Source of the DNA: Pseudomonadota bacterium
Lineage (GTDB): Bacteria; Pseudomonadota; Alphaproteobacteria; SP197
NCBI GenBank assembly: GCA_027592745.1
Contig: JAQCLG010000011.1
Span: 1 to 47,046, forward strand
Length of the DNA stretch: 47,046 nucleotides
Direction of reading: 5' to 3'
Under the pieces are notes generated by a model that was given only the letters and a program-made list of their open reading frames with translations, made no database searches and was not told the origin of the DNA. The translations under genes were made by a program, and so were the position numbers. The stretch's first letter is position 1. Each line of letters opens with the position of its first letter. Of the stretch, positions 33,493 through 41,049 are shown piece by piece.

Positions 33493-35508
33493 GTGGACAA
33501 GCCGCTCGAACCGAAGATCGTGACCGCCTATCCGCACAAGGTGCGCGAGATCGAGCACATGTGGGTGCCGATGCCCGACGGCACCCGCCTGTCGGCCAAG
33601 GTCTGGCTGCCGGAAGATGCCGACGACCATCCGGTACCCGTGATCCTGGAGTACATCCCCTACCGCAAGCGTGACGGCACGCGGGCGCGCGACGACACCA
33701 TGCATCCCTGGTGGGCCGGCCACGGTTATGCCTGCGTGCGCCTCGACATCCGCGGCACCGGTGAATCCGAAGGTGTCATCACCGACGAATACACCGCCCA
33801 GGAACTGCAGGACGGCTTCGACGCCATCGCATGGCTGGCCGCCCAGCCCTGGTGCGCGGGCACGGTGGGCATGACCGGCATCTCCTGGGGCGGCTTCAAC
33901 GGGCTGCAGATCGCGGCCCTGCGGCCGCCGGCCCTGAAGGCCATCGTGACGCTGTGTTCGACCGACGACCGTTATGCCGACGACGTGCATTTCATGGGCG
34001 GCACGATCACGCTGGACAACTGGTTCTGGGGTGCCGGCTTCTTCCAGTTCATGGCCCGCCCGGGCGACCCGGAGATCCAGGGCGAGCGCTGGCGCGAGCA
34101 GTGGCGGCAGCGGCTGGAGCAGTGGGAGCCGGTCGCCTCGACCATCTGGCTGCAGCACCAGCGGCGCGACGCCTACTGGAAACACGGCTCGGTGTGCGAG
34201 AACCACGGGGACATCACCTGCGCGGTCTATGCCGCGGGCGGCTGGGAGGACGGCTATTCCAACGCCATCCCGCGCCTGCTGGCCAACCTGAAGGGACCGC
34301 GCAAGGGCCTGGCCGGTCCCTGGGGCCACAAGTACCCGCATATCGGCGTGCCCGGCCCGGCGATCGACTGGATGCACGAGAGCCTGAAGTGGTGGGACCA
34401 CTGGCTGAAGGGCATCGACAACGGCATCATGGACGAACCCATGTACCGGGTGTGGATGCGCGAACCCAGCGTGCCCGATGCCATGCTGCAGATGGCAAGG
34501 GGCCGCTGGGTCACCGAACCCTCCTGGCCCTCGCCGCGCATCGGCGCGCGTTCCTGGACGCTGCTGGCGCAGGGCAACGATCCGGTGACGGTCAAGGCGC
34601 GCCAGACCGTGGGCAGCGCCGCGGGCAACTGGTGTCCCTACGGCCTGGGCGGCACGGGCCCCGACCTTGCGGTCGACCAGAGCGAGGACGACGGCCGGTC
34701 GATCGCCTTCGAATCGGCGCCCTTCGACGAACGCTTCGAATTCATGGGCCAGCCGGTCGTGAAGCTGAAGGTCTCGGTCGACAAGCCCCAGGCCTTCCTG
34801 GCGGTGCGCCTGGTCGATGTCGCACCCGACGGCACGGCCGCGCGGGTGACCTACCAGCTGCTCAACCTGACCCACCGCAACGACCACGAACACCTCGACC
34901 CGATCCCCGTGGGCGTGCCGATGGACGTGGAGGTCCACCTCAACGACATGGCCTGGTCGTTCCCGGCCGGCCACCGGCTGCGCGTCGCGGTCTCGACCGC
35001 CTACTGGCCGGTGATCTGGCCCTCGCCCGAGGCGGTGGCGCTGACCGTGTACGCCTGCGACCTGACGCTGCCAGAGCGCAAGCCGCAGGCCGACGACGGC
35101 GGCGACCCCTTCGGCCCGCCCGAGATGGCGACGCCGACGGTGCGCACGGTGATCGAACCGGGCCGCTCGGCGCGCACCGTGACGCGCGACCTGATCACCG
35201 GCGAGACCGTCACCGACCAGGTCGAGGAACATGGCGTGTGGCGCTACGACGCCATCGATCTCATCTGCTCGGAAGGGCTGACCGTGCAGTACCGCATCAA
35301 GGACGACGACCCGCTCTCGGCCGTGGCGCGCTGGGAGGCCCATTCCAGCCGCATGCGGGAGGGCTGGGACATCGAGGTCAGGAGTTCCTACACGGTGCGC
35401 GCGACGCGGGAGAACTTCCTGGTCGATGCGGTGTTGGAGACCTGGGACGACGGCAAGCCCTTCTTCAGCCGGACATGGAGCCATACGGTGCCGCGCGACG
35501 GCGTCTGA
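33493..35508 (+). CDS. CocE/NonD family serine hydrolase (paralogue 3)
   Basis: About 671 residues. The likely triad is Ser131 (GISWGGFNG), Asp253 (GGWEDGY) and His279 (GPWGHKYP). The jelly-roll domain follows and the C-terminal extension ends HTVPRDGV. GTG 33493 is chosen because the next residues (DKPLEPKIV) align with the start of paralogue 4, and GGGGGA lies about 10 bases upstream; a GTG at 33457 would add 12 residues. It is closest to paralogue 4, 23 bp downstream, indicating tandem duplication. No signal peptide. The 909-codon frame on the opposite strand (32755-35484) is a composition shadow. The substrate is unknown. Confidence 0.9.
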   Translation: MDKPLEPKIVTAYPHKVREIEHMWVPMPDGTRLSAKVWLPEDADDHPVPVILEYIPYRKRDGTRARDDTMHPWWAGHGYACVRLDIRGTGESEGVITDEYTAQELQDGFDAIAWLAAQPWCAGTVGMTGISWGGFNGLQIAALRPPALKAIVTLCSTDDRYADDVHFMGGTITLDNWFWGAGFFQFMARPGDPEIQGERWREQWRQRLEQWEPVASTIWLQHQRRDAYWKHGSVCENHGDITCAVYAAGGWEDGYSNAIPRLLANLKGPRKGLAGPWGHKYPHIGVPGPAIDWMHESLKWWDHWLKGIDNGIMDEPMYRVWMREPSVPDAMLQMARGRWVTEPSWPSPRIGARSWTLLAQGNDPVTVKARQTVGSAAGNWCPYGLGGTGPDLAVDQSEDDGRSIAFESAPFDERFEFMGQPVVKLKVSVDKPQAFLAVRLVDVAPDGTAARVTYQLLNLTHRNDHEHLDPIPVGVPMDVEVHLNDMAWSFPAGHRLRVAVSTAYWPVIWPSPEAVALTVYACDLTLPERKPQADDGGDPFGPPEMATPTVRTVIEPGRSARTVTRDLITGETVTDQVEEHGVWRYDAIDLICSEGLTVQYRIKDDDPLSAVARWEAHSSRMREGWDIEVRSSYTVRATRENFLVDAVLETWDDGKPFFSRTWSHTVPRDGV

Positions 35509-35531
35509 ACGATTTTGCAGGGGATAGAGGC

Positions 35532-37583
35532 ATGATGCTGGTGCAGGCGACCGAGCCGAAGGTGGTGCGCGACTTTCCGCACAAGGTGCGCGAACTGGAA
35601 CACGTCTGGGTGCCGATGAGCGACGGCACGCGGCTTTCGGCGCGCATCTGGATGCCCGAGGATGCCGAGACCAGGCCGGTACCGGCGATCCTGGAATACA
35701 TCCCCTACCGCAAGCGCGACGGCACGCGGGCCTGGGACGATCCGCGCCATCGCTGGTGGGCCGGCCACGGCTATGCCGCGATCCGTCTCGATATCCGCGG
35801 CACGGGCGAAAGCGAAGGCACGATCACCGACGAGTACACGCCCCAGGAACAGGCCGACGCCGTCGAGGCGATCGCCTGGATCGCCGCCCAGCCCTGGTGC
35901 ACCGGCAAGGTCGGCATGACCGGCATCTCCTGGGGCGGCTTCAACAGCCTGCAGGTCGCCGCCCACCGGCCGCCGGCGCTGAAGGCGATCATCACGCACT
36001 GCTCGACCGACGACCGCTATGCCGACGACGTGCATTTCATGGGCGGCTGTCTGCTGATCGACAACTTCTTCTGGGGTTCGGGGTTCTTCGAGTTCATGGC
36101 GCGCCAGGGCGATCCCCTGATCCAGGGTGAGCGCTGGCGCGAGCAGTGGCTCGCGCGTCTGGAAAGCTGGGAGCCGGTCGCCGCGACGATCTGGCAGCAG
36201 CACCAGCGGCGCGACGCCTACTGGAAGCAGGGTTCGGTCAACGAGAACTACGGCGACATCACCTGCGCGGTCTATGCCGTGGGCGGCTGGGCCGACGGCT
36301 ATTCCAATGCCATCCCACGCATGCTGGCCAACCTGAAATGCCCGACCAAGGGGCTGGTCGGACCTTGGGGCCACAAGTACCCGCAGGATGCGATTCCGGG
36401 GCCTTCCATCGGCTGGATGCAGGAAAGCCTGCGCTGGTGGGACCACTGGCTGAAGGGTGCCGAGAACGGCATCATGGAGGAGCCGGCCTACCGCGTGTGG
36501 CTCGACGAGCCCCAGGCGCCCGACGCCTGCCTGGCGATGTCCCAGGGGCGCTGGGTGACCGAACCGGCATGGCCCTCGGCCAACATCGGCGAGACGGTGC
36601 TGCATCTCAACGCCGACGGGCTGGCGCCGAAGAAACGGCGCTCGACCATGCTCGAACACAGCACGCCGCTGATCATGGGTGGGGCGAGCGGCGTCTGGTG
36701 CCCCTACGGCCTGGGCGGTTCGAGCCCGGATCTGGCGGGCGACCAGCGCGAGGACGACGCCTGTTCGCTGTGTTTCGACACGGCGCCGCTGGACGAACGG
36801 CTGGAGGTTCTGGGCGCGCCGGTGGTGAGGTTGCGGCTGGCCATCGACAAGCCCCAGGGCATGGTTGCGGTGCGGCTCAACGATGTTGCACCCGACGGCA
36901 GTTCGCTGCGGGTTTCCTTCGGCCTGCTCAACCTTTCCCATCGCAAGAGCCATGAACACCCGCGCGCGATGAAGCCGGGCGCCATGGTCGATGTCGACGT
37001 GCAGCTCAACGACCTGGCGCACGCCTTCCCCGCCGGCCATCGCATCCGCATCGCGGTTTCGACGAGCTACTGGCCGATGGCCTGGCCGTCGCCCGAAAGG
37101 GTGACGATGACGCTGGCGACCGGGCGCAGCACGCTGGCCCTGCCGGTGCGCGCGCCGCGTGCGGAGGATGCCCAGGTGCCGGCATTCGAGGCCCCGGAAA
37201 TGGCACCGATGCCAGAGATGGAAGAGATCGCGCCCGCCGTGGGCACGCGCCATGTCGAGCGCGACATCGCAACGGGCGAACAGATCGTGCGGGTCGTGGA
37301 GGATGGCGGCGTCACCCGCTATCCCGCGCTCGACCTGGTGGCGGCGGACGGGGCAAGCGTCGATCTCGCCATCACGGAGGGTGACCCGGCCTCGGCGCGC
37401 GGAACCTGGCGCTGGCACAGCCGGCGCACGCGCGGCGCGTGGGACGTGACGACGACCTCGCAGATGACGGTGACGGTATCGGAGGAAGCCTTCCATATCG
37501 CGACCGACCTTGAAGCCTTCGAGGGCGACAAGCGCATCTTCGCGCGCAGGTGGAACCACGACGTGAAGCGGGATCACCTGTAG
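35532..37583 (+). CDS. CocE/NonD family serine hydrolase (paralogue 4)
   Basis: A 683-residue hydrolase. Ser133 (GISWGGFNS), Asp255 (GGWADGY) and His281 (GPWGHKYP) are the likely triad. The C-terminal extension ends RRWNHDVKRDHL, changed from the PRDG of the other three. The start has ATGATG at 35532, with GGGGA and GAGG upstream. It lies in an apparent operon: 23 bp after paralogue 3 and 36 bp before an SDR, followed by a beta-lactamase-fold hydrolase. The neighbouring enzymes suggest stepwise processing of one compound, but the sequence does not reveal it. Confidence 0.9.
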   Translation: MMLVQATEPKVVRDFPHKVRELEHVWVPMSDGTRLSARIWMPEDAETRPVPAILEYIPYRKRDGTRAWDDPRHRWWAGHGYAAIRLDIRGTGESEGTITDEYTPQEQADAVEAIAWIAAQPWCTGKVGMTGISWGGFNSLQVAAHRPPALKAIITHCSTDDRYADDVHFMGGCLLIDNFFWGSGFFEFMARQGDPLIQGERWREQWLARLESWEPVAATIWQQHQRRDAYWKQGSVNENYGDITCAVYAVGGWADGYSNAIPRMLANLKCPTKGLVGPWGHKYPQDAIPGPSIGWMQESLRWWDHWLKGAENGIMEEPAYRVWLDEPQAPDACLAMSQGRWVTEPAWPSANIGETVLHLNADGLAPKKRRSTMLEHSTPLIMGGASGVWCPYGLGGSSPDLAGDQREDDACSLCFDTAPLDERLEVLGAPVVRLRLAIDKPQGMVAVRLNDVAPDGSSLRVSFGLLNLSHRKSHEHPRAMKPGAMVDVDVQLNDLAHAFPAGHRIRIAVSTSYWPMAWPSPERVTMTLATGRSTLALPVRAPRAEDAQVPAFEAPEMAPMPEMEEIAPAVGTRHVERDIATGEQIVRVVEDGGVTRYPALDLVAADGASVDLAITEGDPASARGTWRWHSRRTRGAWDVTTTSQMTVTVSEEAFHIATDLEAFEGDKRIFARRWNHDVKRDHL

Positions 37584-37619
37584 CATCGCCCCGCTGCATC
37601 CCTGAAAGGACAACAGGCC

Positions 37620-38303
37620 ATGGCCAAGGAACGGGCACTGATCGTCGGCGTGGGGGACGGGCTTTCGGCCTCCCTCGCACGGCTCTTCCACAGGGAAGGC
37701 ATGGCGCTGGCGCTGGCGGCGCGGAACACGAACAAGCTCGCGGGACTCGCCGAGGAGACGGGGGCGAAGGTCTATGCCTGCGATGCGGCCGACCGTGGCG
37801 ACGTGGCGAGCCTTTTCGATGCGCTCGAGCGCGACGGGCTGACCCCGGACCTGGCGGTCTACAATCCCAGCTTCCGCGTGCGCGGGCCGTTCGTGGAACT
37901 GGACCAGGAGGCGGTCGAGAAGACGCTGATGGTCTGCGCCTACGGCGCCTTCCTTGTGGGCCAGCATGCCGCACAGCGGATGCTGAAGGCGGGCCACGGC
38001 ACGATCCTGTTCACCGGCGCCTCGGCGGGGGTGAAAGGTTATGCCCGGTCGGCGCCCTTCGCGATGGGCAAGTTCGCGTTGCGCGGACTGGCGCAGTCCA
38101 TGGCGCGCGAACTGCATCCCCGGAACATCCACATCGGCCATTTCGTGATCGATGGCGGCATCGCGAAAGCCGGCGAGCCGCGCGGCGAGGACAGCACGCT
38201 GCAGCCCGACGCCATTGCCGAGAGTTACCTGCAGTTCCACCGCCAGGACCGCTCGTCCTGGGCCTGGGAGCTGGAACTGCGCCCCTGGGTGGAGACCTTC
38301 TGA
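37620..38303 (+). CDS. SDR family protein with catalytic Tyr replaced by Phe
   Basis: A 227-residue SDR fold. The nucleotide loop is LIVGVGDGLSASLARLF, and YNPS replaces NNAG. Ser135 (FTGAS) and Lys151 are kept, but Tyr is Phe147 (PFAMGKFALRGLAQSMA). The PFAMGKFALR stretch recurs in a recognisable SDR subfamily, so the change is probably old and not an error. The cofactor would still bind; classic hydride transfer is doubtful. The stop overlaps the next start (TGATG). It is part of the second hydrolase operon. Confidence 0.85.
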   Translation: MAKERALIVGVGDGLSASLARLFHREGMALALAARNTNKLAGLAEETGAKVYACDAADRGDVASLFDALERDGLTPDLAVYNPSFRVRGPFVELDQEAVEKTLMVCAYGAFLVGQHAAQRMLKAGHGTILFTGASAGVKGYARSAPFAMGKFALRGLAQSMARELHPRNIHIGHFVIDGGIAKAGEPRGEDSTLQPDAIAESYLQFHRQDRSSWAWELELRPWVETF

Positions 38304-39382
38304 TGGCGGCTCTCCCGCGGAACGATCCGGCCGCGGCCGGGTTCGATGCAGCCAAGCTGGCCGAGGCCTGCGCCTGGGCGGGGCGCCACGACAGCGGCGT
38401 GCCCGAGAGCCTGGATGCCTACCTTGCCGCCAGCGCCTTCAAGGACGGGGCCTGGGGCGAGACCCTGGGGCCGACGAAGGACCGGGGACCGTGTTCGGGG
38501 CTGGTGCTGAAGGACGGGGCGGTCGTTGCCTCGTGGGGCGAGCCCCGGCGCATCGACATGACCTTCTCGGTGACCAAGAGCATGCTCGCGGCGGTCGCCG
38601 GCGTGGCCTTCGATCGCGGCCTGATCGGCGATCTCGACGCGCCGGTGGGCGCCAGTGTGACGACCGGCCATTTCGACGGGCCGCACAACGGCGCGATCAC
38701 CTGGCGGCACCTGCTGCAGCAGACCAGCGAGTGGGAGGGCACCCTGTGGGACAAGCCCGACCTGGTCGACCGCAACCGCGACGTCTTCGGCAAGGACAAT
38801 GCCAGGAAGGCGACGCATCGCGACCTGCAGGCGCCGGGCAGCTTCTGGGAGTACAACGACGTTCGGGTCAACGTGCTGTCCTTTGCCCTGCTGCAGCTCT
38901 TCCGCCGGCCCCTGCCGGAGGTGGCGCGCGAGGCGATCCTCGACCCCATCGGGGCTTCGTCCGAGCTGTCGTGGAACGGCTACCGCAATTCCATGGTCAC
39001 GATCGACGGCAAGGAGATGCTCTCGGTCTCGGGCGGCGGCCACTGGGGCGGCGGCATGTTCGTTTCGGCCGACGACCTGGCGCGCTTCGGCCTGCTGTTT
39101 GCGAACCGGGGGCGCTGGGGCGATCGTCAGCTTCTCTCGGAGCGCTGGGTCGATCTCTGCACGACGCCCAGCGCCATCGAACCGCGCTACGGTTTCCTGT
39201 GGTGGCTCAACACCGGAGGGGACATGGTCCCGTCGGCACCCGAAAGCAGCTTCCTGGCGCTGGGGAACGGCGGCCATCTGGTCTGGGTCGACCGCGAACA
39301 CGGCCTTGTCGCCGTGGCGCGCTGGTTGGCCGATGCGGCACACGACGGCTTCATCAAGCGGGTGCTGCAGGCGCTTGGTTGA
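38303..39382 (+). CDS. Beta-lactamase-fold serine hydrolase (class C / esterase type)
   Basis: A 359-residue protein. The nucleophile motif is Ser89-V-T-Lys92 (TFSVTKSMLA). WEYNDVRVN (from 182) supplies the Tyr of the second motif, and LGNGGHLVWVD near the C-terminus stands in for the K/H-T-G box. HLLQQTSEWEG is typical of the family. No signal peptide is visible, so a cytoplasmic esterase or amidase is likelier than an antibiotic-resistance enzyme. Its start overlaps the SDR stop. The convergent DUF2817 gene ends 12 bp away. It may complete a pathway begun by the CocE paralogues. Confidence 0.85.
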   Translation: MAALPRNDPAAAGFDAAKLAEACAWAGRHDSGVPESLDAYLAASAFKDGAWGETLGPTKDRGPCSGLVLKDGAVVASWGEPRRIDMTFSVTKSMLAAVAGVAFDRGLIGDLDAPVGASVTTGHFDGPHNGAITWRHLLQQTSEWEGTLWDKPDLVDRNRDVFGKDNARKATHRDLQAPGSFWEYNDVRVNVLSFALLQLFRRPLPEVAREAILDPIGASSELSWNGYRNSMVTIDGKEMLSVSGGGHWGGGMFVSADDLARFGLLFANRGRWGDRQLLSERWVDLCTTPSAIEPRYGFLWWLNTGGDMVPSAPESSFLALGNGGHLVWVDREHGLVAVARWLADAAHDGFIKRVLQALG

Positions 39383-39394
39383 GGCAGACAGGGC

Positions 39395-40486
39395 TCAGGA
39401 GAGGGAAGCCAGGCCCTCGAGCATCCTCGCCTGGGTCCAGGCGGCGCGTTCCCAGACCATCAGCTTCCAGTCATCGGCATCGGGATAGAAGCAGCGGCGG
39501 ATCTCCGCCTTGATCGCCTTGCCCTGGTCGCTGGCCAGATCGCCGTGGCTGTGCAGCCAGCAATCGGCTCGCACGCTGTCGAGGACCTCCTCGATCGGGC
39601 AGGTGCCGTATTCCAGGGTGACCATGGTGAGGCTCGTGCCCTTCGGCATCTGCCTGCGGATGCCGATGTCGTTGGTGCCGGTGAGCGGCGCGGAGGTCGA
39701 ACTGCCGTCGTCGGTGGCGGTCACCTCGTTGCCCAGCCAGGCCTTGAGGCGCTCGCGCCCAGGATCGCCCGCGGGGGAATCGCCGATCAGTTCGCCGTAG
39801 CCGTAGGGGCCAAGACCGGTGTGGTAGTCGATGACGCCGACGTGGCGCGCCGCAGCGGCGTGTTCGCCGAGGATGGCGTAGAGCGTGCGGGCCGACCAGG
39901 TCAGATGCCGGCCGCCGAAGAAGACGCCCCGGTCGTCCTCGTGCTGGCCGCCCGAGACCGCCTGCTGCAGGGCCATCCAGCCGTGTTCGTCGGCATAACC
40001 GCGCAGGTGGCGGGTGGCATCGGCGCAGGTCTCCTCGTCCCAGAAACGCGGACAGATGAAGTCCTTCAGGGTGCGGTAGCCATGATTTTCCGGATAGGGC
40101 GCATCGTGGTCGACGTGGTTGCGGTTGAGATCGACGTTGTCCTCGTTGACCCGGCGCAGCCAGGCAAAGCCGTAAGGGTTGATGGCGTGGACGATGACCA
40201 GGGCGGTGTCAGCGGGAAGTTCGCGCCACTGGCCGGTGAGCAGCGTGCCAACCTGGGCGCCCGAGCCGCAGAATCCCTCGACGCCATGGGTCGCCGACAG
40301 GGTGACCAGCAGACGGGAGGCATCGGCAGGGCCGATGCGCACGACATCGGTGGCCAGTTCCTCGCCGCCGGGACCCTTCTCGGGATTGACGTGATGGGCG
40401 GGGACGAAACCGGCTTCGGCGGCGGCGTCGAGGAATCGCGCGCGCGCATCGCTGTAGGTGGAGGAGAAGAAGTCGGCGGGCTGCAT
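39395..40486 (-). CDS. DUF2817 / M14-like zinc carboxypeptidase family protein
   Basis: A 363-residue protein. The metal motif is His67-x-x-Glu70 (SATHGVEGFCGSG), then the substrate-binding Asn-Arg pair (NVDLNRN, 121-122), a third metal ligand in DYHTGLGPYG, and a catalytic Glu in VTLEYGT. This is the M14 carboxypeptidase plan as found in DUF2817. It probably removes an acyl or amino-acid group at an amide bond. ATG 40484-40486 has GAGG five bases upstream; the earlier start at 40567 adds unconserved residues. It converges with the second hydrolase operon and lies 31 bp from the TerB-like gene. Confidence 0.87.
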   Translation of the reverse strand: MQPADFFSSTYSDARARFLDAAAEAGFVPAHHVNPEKGPGGEELATDVVRIGPADASRLLVTLSATHGVEGFCGSGAQVGTLLTGQWRELPADTALVIVHAINPYGFAWLRRVNEDNVDLNRNHVDHDAPYPENHGYRTLKDFICPRFWDEETCADATRHLRGYADEHGWMALQQAVSGGQHEDDRGVFFGGRHLTWSARTLYAILGEHAAAARHVGVIDYHTGLGPYGYGELIGDSPAGDPGRERLKAWLGNEVTATDDGSSTSAPLTGTNDIGIRRQMPKGTSLTMVTLEYGTCPIEEVLDSVRADCWLHSHGDLASDQGKAIKAEIRRCFYPDADDWKLMVWERAAWTQARMLEGLASLS

Positions 40487-40517
40487 GGCGACCTCGCGAG
40501 TATCGGTCTCGCGAAAG

Positions 40518-40928
40518 CTAGACCGTCTGGTGGCGGGCGCGGGAGCCGCGCTCGATGGCGGCGGCAATGAGGCGGTCGATGTCGAGACGCCAGCGGATCT
40601 GCTGGGGCACGGTCATTTCCTCCTCGTCGACATCGAGATTGGCCGCGGCGATATCGCAGGCGATGGCGTAGGCGGTCTCGCGCAGGCGCCCAGGCAGGGC
40701 CTCGGCGATCACGGTCAACACCGTGTCGAAGCCGTCGTCGCCGGCCAGCAGGCTGGCGCAGGACTGGGCGATCTTGGGCAGTTCGTTCTCGTCGAACCCC
40801 TTGAACGCCGGCAGGCGGCGCACCGTCTCGCCGATCGCCTTCATCTCGGAATCGTCCATGTCGCCGTCGGCGGCCGAGACGATGACCATGGTGTAGATGA
40901 GCGCGGCATGGGGGTCGAGCTGGGACAT
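40518..40928 (-). CDS. TerB-like (tellurite resistance/DjlA-type) helical protein
   Basis: A 136-residue acidic helical protein. ALIYTMVIVSAADGDMDDSEM, with its D-x-D-x-D-like acidic loop, begins the first helical pair; TAYAIACDIAAANLDVDEEEM repeats the pattern. This is the TerB/DjlA N-terminal fold, which binds divalent metal in some members. Nothing in the context (no terC or terD) supports tellurite resistance itself. It is upstream of the DUF2817 gene by 31 bp and may be co-transcribed with it. Confidence 0.8.
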   Translation of the reverse strand: MSQLDPHAALIYTMVIVSAADGDMDDSEMKAIGETVRRLPAFKGFDENELPKIAQSCASLLAGDDGFDTVLTVIAEALPGRLRETAYAIACDIAAANLDVDEEEMTVPQQIRWRLDIDRLIAAAIERGSRARHQTV

Positions 40929-41049
40929 GGGAGGTCTGGCCTTCGCGTGAGGAAACAGGGGCGCCGTCGTCGCCCGCGTTGGGGTCGGGCGGAATGTAGG
41001 TACGCGGTGGGGCTTTGTCGAGATGCAGGGCGGCGCGGATTCCGGCGGG

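Noticed and set aside
32755-35484. A 909-codon minus-strand frame opposite CocE paralogue 3
   Set aside because: It covers the 6S RNA, fau and a clear hydrolase on the other strand and has no domain; the same happens opposite the other CocE genes.
33023-37583. CRISPR array or short repeats among the repeated-looking CocE sequences
   Set aside because: The similarity is between long protein-coding paralogues, not regularly spaced short repeats.
38303-39382. Antibiotic-resistance beta-lactamase
   Set aside because: No signal peptide, a non-standard third motif and an operon of metabolic hydrolases make an esterase or amidase role likelier.
40518-40928. Tellurite-resistance operon
   Set aside because: A single TerB-like protein is present without TerC, TerD or other ter genes.
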